Notes under the pieces: generated by a model
Told to the model about the DNA's origin: nothing
Database searches by the model: none
The model's input: only the letters and a program-made list of their open reading frames with translations
NCBI GenBank assembly: GCA_020722685.1
Contig: DYKH01000064.1
Coordinates: forward strand, 1 to 30,183
DNA: 30,183 nucleotides
Direction: 5' to 3'
From: Caldithrix sp.
GTDB taxonomy: Bacteria > KSB1 > UBA2214 > DYKH01
In this document: positions 1 to 7,491 of the stretch, in pieces
Layout: the number at the start of each line of letters is the position of its first letter
Numbering within the stretch: the stretch's first letter is position 1
Program-made: the position numbers and the translations under genes

Positions 1-391
1 CAAAATCCAAATTGTACCTGGCAGAATTGGCCTGGAGATGAATCTTCATTCACAATAAGAATTGTTTCTGAAAAGATAAGCTTCCTCGTACACGGCCCAC
101 TTTGCGCAGGACGAAGCATGTCACAAATCTACAGTATCTAATGCTTCGAAAGGCTGGCTAAAGGAATTGACGTACACCATCCAATGACTCAACGAGGCAG
201 ATTTGCAGGGTTCGGAAGGATCGACAATCTTGGTATTTCCTTTAGGCATTATAGTCGCCCACATTTTTGAATTTTGCTTTGTTAGTTTGCATTTTGATAT
301 TTGAATTTTTCATTACCTTCATAAGGAATGCTTTTGGCTTTTCTTTGCCAATAGGTACGCATTTTCCGCAAGAACCGAAAAAAGCTCCAAC
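1..391. other. Leading stretch without a recognised gene
   Basis: No recognisable gene lies here. Frame 1 is open from the window edge to a TAA at 139-141 and, after that stop, stays open again to a TGA near 270. This could be the decayed 3' end of an upstream gene, but the translation resembles nothing I know. The part from about 260 to 325 is AT-rich, with recurring TTTGAATTTT/TTTGCATTTT-like words that are common as non-coding filler. No convincing promoter or strong ribosome binding site precedes the gene at 392. Confidence 0.3.
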
Positions 392-1012
392 ATGCTCATA
401 GAGACAATAATCGTCAGCCCGTTTCTGGCCAACTGCTACCTGGTCGCCTGTGAGGAAACGAAGCATTGCGCTATCATCGATCCGGGGGATCATGGCGAGC
501 GAATCTTGGCCAAGCTTCACGAAAATGATTGGACGGCCAAATATATTCTGCTCACCCATGGGCACATCGATCATATCGGCGCAGTGGCGGAAATCAAGGC
601 TGCCACCAAGGCCGAAACCGTTTTGCACAAGAAGGACTTGTTGTTTATTCGTACCGCAAAAATTCAAGCCAGGCTGTATGGTCTCAAGATTCCGGAAAAA
701 TTCGAGGTTGATCGATATGCGGTGGACGGCGACCGCTTGACGATGGGAACGATAGATTTCGCCGTGATCGAAACGCCGGGACATAGCTCGGGCGGGGTTT
801 GCTATCAGGCCGGGGAAAGCATTTTCGTGGGAGACACGCTTTTCTTTGACACCATTGGGCGCACAGACTTGCCGGGCGGTTCCTATGACCAGTTGATCGA
901 AAGCATCAAGTCGAGGCTGCTGGTTCTTCCGGCGGAGACAAAGGTTTATCCGGGTCATGGGCCGGGCACGACGATTGGGCGGGAACGGGAGATGAATCCG
1001 TTTCTGCGGTGA
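392..1012 (+). CDS. Metallo-beta-lactamase-fold hydrolase (glyoxalase II-like)
   Basis: This 206-residue protein has the full metal-binding pattern of the glyoxalase II-like metallo-beta-lactamase hydrolases. The H-G-H-I-D-H signature spans about residues 56-61, a T-P-G-H-S motif follows near residue 130, then a G-D-T-L-F motif that supplies the bridging aspartate, and a Y-P-G-H-G-P motif near the C-terminus. The family binds two metal ions and hydrolyses thioesters or related substrates in the cytoplasm. The length fits the short form without the glutathione-binding C-terminal domain of true glyoxalase II, so the substrate is unknown. The ATG at 392 gives the usual N-terminus running into the first beta strand, although the ribosome binding site is weak. 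It is separated from the next operon by a repeat and a promoter. Confidence 0.9.
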   Translation: MLIETIIVSPFLANCYLVACEETKHCAIIDPGDHGERILAKLHENDWTAKYILLTHGHIDHIGAVAEIKAATKAETVLHKKDLLFIRTAKIQARLYGLKIPEKFEVDRYAVDGDRLTMGTIDFAVIETPGHSSGGVCYQAGESIFVGDTLFFDTIGRTDLPGGSYDQLIESIKSRLLVLPAETKVYPGHGPGTTIGREREMNPFLR

Positions 1013-1062
1013 GCGGGAGCAGGAGTACGAGTACGAGTAAGAATAAGAATACGATTAGGAAG
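1012..1062 (+). repeat. Degenerate hexanucleotide repeat (GAGTAC-like)
   Basis: Directly after the hydrolase stop codon the sequence runs in imperfect six-base units: GGGAGC, GAGTAC twice, GAGTAA, GAATAA, GAATAC, GATTAG. It is purine-rich on the + strand and contains in-frame stops, so it is not coding. It looks like an eroded simple-sequence repeat in the intergenic gap. Confidence 0.55.
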
Positions 1063-1104
1063 TAGTTGAGGGGCGACAGGGGGCGTCGGAGATGGAAAAA
1101 CTCC

Positions 1105-1133
1105 TTGCAACTTTTGCAAAAAATGGTTAAACT
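1105..1133 (+). promoter_or_regulatory. Sigma70-type promoter for the ferredoxin oxidoreductase operon
   Basis: TTGCAA (1105-1110) and TAAACT (1128-1133) are separated by exactly 17 bases. Each hexamer is a good to fair match to the -35 and -10 consensus. The site lies about 55 bases upstream of the first oxidoreductase gene, whose ATG is preceded by a GGAG ribosome binding site. Confidence 0.5.
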
Positions 1134-1186
1134 GAGGTGAGTTTAGACATAGCCGATGGTTTGTGAAGTAAAAGTTTGGAGATGGT

Positions 1187-1444
1187 ATGGGAGAGGTAAC
1201 CGGCCTCGTTGAGGCCAAGGTTGTTGTGCGGGAGGATGAATGCAAAGGTTGCGGATTGTGTATCGCGGCCTGTCCGGAGGGAGTCCTTTTCGAGCAAAAA
1301 CATCTAAACCGGATGGGCTACCATCCTGCAGGCTACACCGGGTCGGGTTGCTCCGGTTGTGGCTTTTGTTTTTATCAGTGTCCGGAACCAGGCGCGATCA
1401 CCGTATATAAAAAGGGCTATGTCGGAGAGGAGGTGGTTTGTTGA
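1187..1444 (+). CDS. korD: 2-oxoacid:ferredoxin oxidoreductase, delta subunit (2x[4Fe-4S] ferredoxin)
   Basis: This 85-residue ferredoxin-like subunit has two complete four-cysteine motifs. The first is Cys 19, 22, 25 and 29 and the second is Cys 55, 58, 61 and 65, each closed by C-P, the arrangement that holds two [4Fe-4S] clusters. In 2-oxoacid oxidoreductases the delta subunit passes electrons from the thiamine site to external ferredoxin. Its stop codon overlaps the ATG of the alpha subunit by one base (TGATG), so the genes are translationally coupled. Whether the complex uses 2-oxoglutarate (Kor) or branched-chain 2-oxoacids (Vor) cannot be settled from the sequence alone. Confidence 0.9.
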   Translation: MGEVTGLVEAKVVVREDECKGCGLCIAACPEGVLFEQKHLNRMGYHPAGYTGSGCSGCGFCFYQCPEPGAITVYKKGYVGEEVVC

Positions 1445-2493
1445 TGGCCAAGCAGCTCATCAAGGGCAATGAAGCTGTCGTAAAAGGTGCTATACTTGCT
1501 GGTTGTAGATTCTTCTTTGGTTACCCGATCACTCCCGCCTCCGAAATTGCAGAAGCAGCCGCTTATTACATGCCTCTGGTCGGAGGCACTTTTTTGCAGG
1601 CGGAGAGCGAAATTAGTTCCATCAACATGGTCTACGGGGCCGCTTCGGGCGGTGTTCGCGCCATGACGGCTTCTTCCAGTCCCGGCATTAGCCTAAAGCA
1701 GGAAGGGATCTCCTATTGCGCCGGCTCCGAGCTGCCGCTGGTCATTGTCGACGTCATGCGCGGCGGGCCGGGCCTCGGAAACATTGCGCCCGAACAATCG
1801 GACTACAACCAAATTGTCAAAGGTGGAGGACACGGAAACTACAAATTGATCGTTCTCGCTCCCAACAGTGCACAGGAAATGTGCGATTTGACCATGCTGG
1901 CTTTTGAGCTGGCGGACAAATATCGTAATCCTGCGGTGGTGTTAGCGGACGGTTGTGTCGGACAAATGATGGAGCCGGTCTCGTTTCCGCAGCCGGTGGC
2001 GGAATTAGCGGACAAGCCCTGGGCGATACACGCCGATGCAAACGATGAGCATCGTCTGATTACTTCCATTCAATTAGAGCCGGAAATCCTCGAGCAGCAC
2101 AACGTTCATTTGCAGGAAAAGTATGCCTGCATCGAGGCTGAGGAAGTGAGGGTGGAAGACTATTACGTGGACGACGCGGAATTGGTGTTGGTCGGCTATG
2201 GCGTAGTTTCCAGAATCCTGCAATCCGTGGTCGACGATCTGCGCGCGAGGGGGTCCAAAGTAGGGATGGTGCGGCCGATTTCACTCTGGCCATTCCCGAA
2301 AAATCACCTGCATGAATTGGCGCAAAGGGTGAAAAAGTTTTTAGTGGTGGAGCTATCCAACGGCCAGATGGTTGACGACGTGCGCCTGGCCATAGAGTCG
2401 AGCAAACCGGTGCAATTCTATGGCCGCATGGGTGGGATGCTGCCCAGCACTGAAGAGATATGTGCACAGGTTCAAAAACTTGTAGAGGCGTAG
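1444..2493 (+). CDS. korA: 2-oxoacid:ferredoxin oxidoreductase, alpha subunit
   Basis: This protein of about 349 residues has the alpha-subunit pyrimidine-binding domain. [10 protein letters not shown] motif lies near residue 25, followed by the Q-A-E-S-E-I and T-A-S-S-S-P-G-I segments around the active site. The C-terminal transketolase-like domain carries the V-V-E-L-S-N-G-Q-M motif typical of this family. The family decarboxylates 2-oxoacids oxidatively with CoA, making acyl-CoA and reduced ferredoxin, or runs in reverse for carbon fixation. I chose the ATG at 1444, which overlaps the delta-subunit stop by one base, over a TTG two codons upstream. The next gene begins two bases after its stop. 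Confidence 0.92.
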   Translation: MAKQLIKGNEAVVKGAILAGCRFFFGYPITPASEIAEAAAYYMPLVGGTFLQAESEISSINMVYGAASGGVRAMTASSSPGISLKQEGISYCAGSELPLVIVDVMRGGPGLGNIAPEQSDYNQIVKGGGHGNYKLIVLAPNSAQEMCDLTMLAFELADKYRNPAVVLADGCVGQMMEPVSFPQPVAELADKPWAIHADANDEHRLITSIQLEPEILEQHNVHLQEKYACIEAEEVRVEDYYVDDAELVLVGYGVVSRILQSVVDDLRARGSKVGMVRPISLWPFPKNHLHELAQRVKKFLVVELSNGQMVDDVRLAIESSKPVQFYGRMGGMLPSTEEICAQVQKLVEA

Positions 2494-2495
2494 AC

Positions 2496-3947
2496 ATGGC
2501 TGAGAAGGTGCTGAAAAAAGCGGACAGTTTCTACGACGTGTATGAGCGCAACACCGGTGCGATAAAGGATGTGACCCATTATTGTCCCGGCTGCGGGCAC
2601 GGTGTGCTGCACAAAATGATCGCCGAGGCCATCGATGATTTTAGTATTCGCGAAAAAACGATCCTCATCAGCCCGGTTGGCTGCAGCGTCTTTGCCTATT
2701 ATTACTTTCGCGTCGGCAACATTCAATGCGCGCACGGTCGAGCACCGGCCGTGGCCACGGGCATTAAGCGGGTCTATCCGCAAAGCATCGTCATCAGCTA
2801 TCAAGGTGATGGGGATTTGGCGGCCATTGGCGGTAACGAAATTCTGCATGCTGCCAATCGGGGTGAGAATATTACCGTGTTCTTTGTTAACAATGCCATC
2901 TATGGTATGACCGGTGGGCAAATGGCGCCGACCACCTTGATTGGCCAAAAAACGACCACTTCGCCTTATGGCAGAAGCGTGGTGAATGAAGGTTATCCGC
3001 TGCGAATATCGGAGCTAATCTCCAGTTTGGACGCGCCGGTTTACGTTGAAAGGGTGGCTCTCACCGATCCCAAGAATACCAACAGGGTGCGCCGAGCGGT
3101 ACGAAAAGCCTTGCAGATTCAAATGGAGAACAAAGGCTTTTCTTTGGTGGAAGTGCTTTCCGCCTGCCCTTCCGGCTGGAAAGTCACGCCGGTGCAGGCG
3201 AAGGATTGGATCGAGGATCATATGATCAAACAGTTCCCGCTCGGTGTGTACCGGGATCGCAGTCAGGAAATCCCCGCCAGCGAGCCGCGCAGAATGGCGT
3301 ACTCGATCAGCGACATGATACAAAAGCTCGAGCTTCCCACGGACGGCGTGTTGCAACCGGAAGGCGCTACAGCGCCATCGGTCGCAGTCAAGTACCAAAA
3401 CCCGCGTTTGAAAATGGCAGGATTCGGCGGACAAGGAATTCTCATGCTTGGCTTGGGAGTGGCACAGGCCGGGATGCTGGCCGGCTATAATGTTTCCTGG
3501 CTTCCTTCCTATGGCCCAGAGATGCGCGGAGGAACCGCCAATTGCCAGGTCAACCTTTCGAACAAGCGAATCGGCTCGCCCATGGTCCCACATCCGACGG
3601 TGCTGGTGGCGATGAACCTACCCTCGCTCGATCGCTTCGAAGAGGAAGTCCAGAGCGGGGGATTGATTATTTATGATACTTCGCTGATCGATCGCGCTCC
3701 CAAACGTACTGATGTGGAGGTGTTGGGAATTCCTGCAACGGAAATCGCGGATAGCTTGGGTAACACCCGCGTCGCCAATATGGTTGTGCTCGGCGCCTAT
3801 ATCGCCCTGACCAAACTGATGAGCAAAGAAGTGGTATTCACCGCTCTGCCGGTGTTCATCAAGCGGAAGAATCTCATCCCTCTCAACGAACAAGCCATCG
3901 AGAAGGGGATGGAGTTCGTTGCTCGGCAGCAGGTCGGGGTTGCGTAG
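2496..3947 (+). CDS. korB: 2-oxoacid:ferredoxin oxidoreductase, fused beta-gamma subunit
   Basis: One 483-residue reading frame carries two subunits. Residues 1 to about 290 are the thiamine-diphosphate beta subunit: C-P-G-C-G-H-G at 30-36, a G-C-S-V-F segment, G-D-G-D at about 104 starting the TPP motif, and a later A-C-P-S-G cysteine, which together can hold a [4Fe-4S] cluster. From about residue 305 the gamma subunit begins with G-F-G-G-Q-G-I and contains the Y-G-P-E-M-R-G-G-T-A motif. In many organisms these are separate genes. The ATG at 2496 lies two bases after the alpha stop and gives the normal beta N-terminus; an in-frame upstream start would lie inside korA. With korD and korA it forms a complete enzyme. 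Confidence 0.9.
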   Translation: MAEKVLKKADSFYDVYERNTGAIKDVTHYCPGCGHGVLHKMIAEAIDDFSIREKTILISPVGCSVFAYYYFRVGNIQCAHGRAPAVATGIKRVYPQSIVISYQGDGDLAAIGGNEILHAANRGENITVFFVNNAIYGMTGGQMAPTTLIGQKTTTSPYGRSVVNEGYPLRISELISSLDAPVYVERVALTDPKNTNRVRRAVRKALQIQMENKGFSLVEVLSACPSGWKVTPVQAKDWIEDHMIKQFPLGVYRDRSQEIPASEPRRMAYSISDMIQKLELPTDGVLQPEGATAPSVAVKYQNPRLKMAGFGGQGILMLGLGVAQAGMLAGYNVSWLPSYGPEMRGGTANCQVNLSNKRIGSPMVPHPTVLVAMNLPSLDRFEEEVQSGGLIIYDTSLIDRAPKRTDVEVLGIPATEIADSLGNTRVANMVVLGAYIALTKLMSKEVVFTALPVFIKRKNLIPLNEQAIEKGMEFVARQQVGVA

Positions 3948-3959
3948 GCAGGTAATGCT

Positions 3960-4109
3960 GTGAATCGAAAAGACGGTGGGAGAAGCATAACGGCTGATTT
4001 GCCGAAACCGGAAGATCGTGCTAATTACGCAGATGTTGCAACCTCGCTGGTTAGAGTGTGTGCTTTCGTATTAGCAGCTAACCCAACTTCAGCAGCAGCT
4101 AAGAAATAA
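3960..4109 (+). CDS. Possible small ORF, unknown
   Basis: An open frame of 49 codons starts at a GTG at 3960, just after the oxidoreductase, and ends at TAA 4107-4109, five bases before the antitoxin remnant. Its translation has an acidic, proline-containing N-terminal half and an alanine-rich C-terminal half ending in two lysines. I do not recognise it and see no clear ribosome binding site. It may be a gene remnant or a chance frame. Confidence 0.2.
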   Translation: MNRKDGGRSITADLPKPEDRANYADVATSLVRVCAFVLAANPTSAAAKK

Positions 4110-4113
4110 CGAT

Positions 4114-4349
4114 ATGCATTTCGAAGACCTGACCAAAGAGGCCTGAAGCTTAGCTTGCCAGAGAGAGCAGAGCTTGCCCAAATACTCCTGCGCAGCATTG
4201 ACGAATTTTCCGAGTCCGAAGTAGAAAGTCTTTGGCAGAAAGAAGCTGAGCGCCGGCTTCGAGAATTTCGGGAAGGGAAGACCCAAGGAATCCCGGCTGA
4301 AGTGGTTTTCCGCGAAGCGATGATAGCGGCAGGAGATGCAAAGAGTTAA
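4114..4349 (+). pseudogene. Addiction-module antitoxin (PF09720-like), frameshifted
   Basis: The ATG at 4114 begins M-H-F-E-D-L-T-K-E-A and meets TGA at 4144-4146. In the +1-shifted frame the expected continuation L-K-L-S-L-P-E-R-A-E-L-A-Q follows at once and runs to TAA at 4349. Restoring a single base near 4141-4144 gives one protein of about 78 residues with the classic start of the 'putative addiction module component' family, which neutralises RelE/ParE-type toxins. The natural family length and the exact fit of both halves make a 1-nt deletion the simplest reading. A sequencing error is the alternative. No partner toxin follows; the next gene is a small unrelated protein that overlaps its end. 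Confidence 0.75.
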
Positions 4350-4560
4350 AAGATTCGCTGGTTGCATTAGCAACAAGGGATATGAAGCATCCTCGATTCT
4401 TCTAAGAAAAGTCTATGCTGTGATTCCTGACGAACCGGCCGGGCAGGACGATTTTCTGCGTATTGTCGATGAGAGCGGCGAAGATCATTTGTACCATCAA
4501 GGCCACTTTTTCTTTGTCGAATTACCCGAAGAAGTAAAGCGGGTACTGGCCGCCGCCTGA
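4336..4560 (+). CDS. Small conserved protein of unknown function (copy 1)
   Basis: This 74-residue protein overlaps the end of the antitoxin remnant by 14 bases. It shares a clear pattern with the protein at 14442-14669: F-x-x-C-I near the start, then A-S, K-V-Y, a P-D segment, L-R-I-V-D-E, an L-Y, and (V/I)-E-L-P-E close to the end. The alternating hydrophobic pattern suggests a small all-beta, SH3-like barrel; that fold is inference. I recall similar unannotated proteins of about 75 residues near toxin-antitoxin genes, but I assign no function. Both copies here sit at the 3' end of a toxin-antitoxin remnant. Confidence 0.65.
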   Translation: MQRVKRFAGCISNKGYEASSILLRKVYAVIPDEPAGQDDFLRIVDESGEDHLYHQGHFFFVELPEEVKRVLAAA

Positions 4561-4609
4561 TTAGCTTCTCCCTGTCACATCGGTAGAATTAGAGTTTCAG
4601 ATTTTGATT

Positions 4610-4640
4610 CCCCCAGACGAAAGGTTCTGTGGGGCTTTTT
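4610..4640 (+). terminator. Rho-independent terminator
   Basis: CCCC (4610-4613) and CAGA (4614-4617) pair with TCTG (4626-4629) and GGGG (4631-4634), with one bulged T at 4630 and an 8-base loop. Five T follow a C at 4635. This ends the oxidoreductase/antitoxin transcript. The stem covers the GTG at 4629, which argues against that codon as the start of the next gene. Confidence 0.75.
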
Positions 4641-4649
4641 GAGTGGGTA

Positions 4650-7295
4650 ATGCACATTTCAAAGCATGTAGATGGATCATTTACCAATACAAGACAACGA
4701 CTTTTTGCTGAAATACTGCCTCTCGTAAGCAAGCCAGGAAGATACATCGGAAATGAGATCAATATTACTCGCAAAAATCTTGCAGAGATTGATATTCGAG
4801 TTGCTCTCGTTTTTCCGGATGTCTACGAAGTAGGCATGTCTTATTTGGGATTTCCGATCCTTTATAACATTTTGAACCAACAACCAGGGGTGTACGCGGA
4901 GCGTGTCTTTGCGCCATGGCTGGACATGGAAGAGCAGATGCGCGCTCACGGCGTGCCGCTTTTTTCACTCGAAACCTTCTCCCCGCTGTCCGAGTTCGAC
5001 ATCCTCGGATTCACGCTTCAGTACGAGTTGCACTATCCAAGCATCGTCAATTTGCTCGACCTGGCCGGTCTCCCCGTCGAAGCCAAAGAAAGAAATGGAT
5101 TCCCACTGATTATCGCTGGCGGGCCGTGCGCTTTCAACCCAGAACCGGTGGCCGATTTCTTTGACGCGATCGTCATTGGGGATGGCGAGGAGGTGGTTGT
5201 GGAAATCGTGGCTCGGGTACGCGAAGCGAAAAGGAGCAAGTCAAGCCGTCAGCAGACGTTGCGAATGCTGGCTAAACTTGCGGGTGTCTATGTCCCGGAG
5301 TTCTATCGGCCCAGCTACGCCGCCTCCGGCGACTTTGCCGGATTGCAGCCGGTTGAGCCGGAAGCGCCACGCCGCATCAAAGCCCGCATGGTAGAAGCCC
5401 TGCATCCAAGCTATTACCCGCAAAAACCACTGGTGCCGATGATCGAAACCGCGCACGACCGGGTGTCGCTGGAGATCACCCGAGGTTGTTCGCGCGGGTG
5501 CCGCTTCTGCAACGCTGGAATCATTTATCGCCCGGTGCGAGAGCGTTCTGTTGCCGACCTCGTTGCCCAGGCGGAGGAGAATATCCGCACCACTGGATAC
5601 GATGAAGTATCGCTGGTTTCCCTGTCGACTTCAGACTATTCCCAGCTCAGCGGTTTGTTGGCGTCTCTTCAGGAGCGCTTGCAGCAGAAGATGGTGAATA
5701 TCTCCTTCCCGTCCTTGCGACCGGAAAAGTTCACTCCCGAAATCGCCCGTTACGCCAAGGGAGTGCGCAAATCGGGGCTGACGTTGGCGCCGGAAGCCGG
5801 AAGTCAACGGTTGCGCGATGTGATCAACAAAACCACCAAATCTGAGGATTTGCTGCGCGCGGTGGACCTCGCTTTTCGCGAGGGATGGAATCTGATCAAG
5901 CTCTATTTCATGATCGGCCTCCCAAGCGAAACGGACGAGGATTTGCTGGCTCTCATCGAGCTGGTCATGCGGGTGGCCGAAGTGGGGCGGCTGCATGGCG
6001 GACGGCGCGTCAATGTTTCTATTTCACCCTTTGTGCCCAAAGCGTTCACGCCGTTTCAATGGGTCGCGCAGGATGCCATGAGCGACATGAATCGCAAACT
6101 CCAATTCTTGCGCAGCGGCATCTCTGACAAAAACGTCAAGCTGAGTTGGCGCGGGGCAGAGATCGCCTTGATCGAAGGTGTGCTGGCGCGAGGGGATCGC
6201 CGGCTGTCGGGGGTGATCAAGCGCGCCTGGCAATTGGGAGCCAAGTTCGATGGCTGGGGCGAAAATTTCGATTTTCGGCGCTGGCAGCAGGCGCTGGAAG
6301 AGAATCAGCTCACGACGGAGCAATTTGTAAAGGGCCACGACCTTGACGCGCCGTTGCCCTGGGATCACATCGATAAAGGCGTTACCAAGAAATTCCTGCG
6401 CGACGAATATCGCAGGGCTTTGGGCGAACAAGTTGTGCCGGATTGCCGCGATGGCCTGTGCAACCGTTGCGGCCTCATGGGCCAGTTGGTCTGTCAGGAA
6501 ATCCTGCACGGAAAAGAGCCGGCGCACAGCCCAATTCAAGCATCAGCCTTCCAAGCCGGGCAGTTGCCGGAGGCCCTCGCGGCGACCACAAGACTCGACC
6601 GGAAAATCAAAGGCGTAGCGGAGGCAAAGACGGTTCGGGTCAAATATCGACGCGGCCAGGAGGTGAAATTCCTCTCGCACCTGGATATCGTGCGGGTCTT
6701 TGAGCGGGCGATGCGGCGGGCGGAGGTGCCGCTGGTTTACACTGAAGGCTTTAACCCACATCCCAAGATCGCTTACGGGCCGCCTTTAGCCACCGGGTTT
6801 GCCAGCGAGGCCGAGTATTTTGATCTGCATTTGCTGGTGGAAGGCGAATTCCGCTTGGCCGAGGCGTTGAATCCGCAGCTTCCCGCCGGTTTAGAGATTT
6901 TGCAGGTCAAGCCGCTGTTTGGCAAAAGCAAGTCCTTGTCCTCGCTTATCAATCGAGCGGATTATCGAATAGCTTTCTCCGGCTCTTGGCAGCGCGGGGA
7001 AGTCGAGGGCACGATTGAGAAGCTTATGCAAAGAAACAGCATTATCATAGAGAGAAGCTTGGGAGGGCGACGAGGTCGCCGCTTGGAAATTCGCCCTTAT
7101 TTGCAGCATCTTGAAGCAAGTGAGCAGGGTGTTTCCCTGCAGCTAAACATTGAAAACGGGCAGACTGTCCGCGTTCAAGAGATCTTACGTCTCCTGTTTC
7201 CGGAAGACGGGTCGTTGGTAAAAACCGCCAACGTAAGCCGAACGGGATTGTGGATCCAATTTGGCGATTTGTTGGCTTCACCCATGGAGGTATAG
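4650..7295 (+). CDS. Radical SAM protein fused to DUF2344 (TIGR03960 + TIGR03936 type)
   Basis: This 881-residue protein has three parts. Residues 1 to about 240 form a B12-binding-like N-terminal region with the opening P-L-V-S-K-P-G-R-Y-I-G-N-E typical of the TIGR03960 family. The radical SAM core has C-x3-C-x2-C at Cys 280, 284 and 287. From about residue 660 comes a DUF2344 domain (radical SAM-linked, TIGR03936) containing E-G-F-N-P-H-P-K. Between them a second cysteine group (599, 604, 607, 615) may bind another metal or cluster. The substrate of this family is unknown; its constant location beside RNase G and L21/L27 suggests a role in RNA or ribosome modification (inference). I chose ATG 4650 because the GTG at 4629 lies in the terminator stem. 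Confidence 0.88.
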   Translation: MHISKHVDGSFTNTRQRLFAEILPLVSKPGRYIGNEINITRKNLAEIDIRVALVFPDVYEVGMSYLGFPILYNILNQQPGVYAERVFAPWLDMEEQMRAHGVPLFSLETFSPLSEFDILGFTLQYELHYPSIVNLLDLAGLPVEAKERNGFPLIIAGGPCAFNPEPVADFFDAIVIGDGEEVVVEIVARVREAKRSKSSRQQTLRMLAKLAGVYVPEFYRPSYAASGDFAGLQPVEPEAPRRIKARMVEALHPSYYPQKPLVPMIETAHDRVSLEITRGCSRGCRFCNAGIIYRPVRERSVADLVAQAEENIRTTGYDEVSLVSLSTSDYSQLSGLLASLQERLQQKMVNISFPSLRPEKFTPEIARYAKGVRKSGLTLAPEAGSQRLRDVINKTTKSEDLLRAVDLAFREGWNLIKLYFMIGLPSETDEDLLALIELVMRVAEVGRLHGGRRVNVSISPFVPKAFTPFQWVAQDAMSDMNRKLQFLRSGISDKNVKLSWRGAEIALIEGVLARGDRRLSGVIKRAWQLGAKFDGWGENFDFRRWQQALEENQLTTEQFVKGHDLDAPLPWDHIDKGVTKKFLRDEYRRALGEQVVPDCRDGLCNRCGLMGQLVCQEILHGKEPAHSPIQASAFQAGQLPEALAATTRLDRKIKGVAEAKTVRVKYRRGQEVKFLSHLDIVRVFERAMRRAEVPLVYTEGFNPHPKIAYGPPLATGFASEAEYFDLHLLVEGEFRLAEALNPQLPAGLEILQVKPLFGKSKSLSSLINRADYRIAFSGSWQRGEVEGTIEKLMQRNSIIIERSLGGRRGRRLEIRPYLQHLEASEQGVSLQLNIENGQTVRVQEILRLLFPEDGSLVKTANVSRTGLWIQFGDLLASPMEV

Positions 7296-7491
7296 CGAGA
7301 TGCCGGAAACAATTGCTCTGATTGCTAGGAAAAAGAATGGCAGATCAAATCGACGACGAGCGAATTCTCGTCGGGACTCCGGCATCGGCCAACCTATGCC
7401 AACTGAGGGGGCGCACGGCCAAACTGACGGGGCGACAGAGCCGGGAAGTAATCTGCTTTCCAAAAACGAACATAGATTTTCAAGAGGGAAA

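Noticed and set aside
4019..4109. Possible second attC-like site (GCTAAT ... GTTAGAG, and GCTAAC nearby) before the antitoxin remnant
   Set aside because: The boxes do not match the consensus at key positions, spacing is too short and no stem forms.
4629..4649. GTG 4629 as the start of the radical SAM protein
   Set aside because: The codon lies inside the terminator stem and adds seven residues that family members lack.
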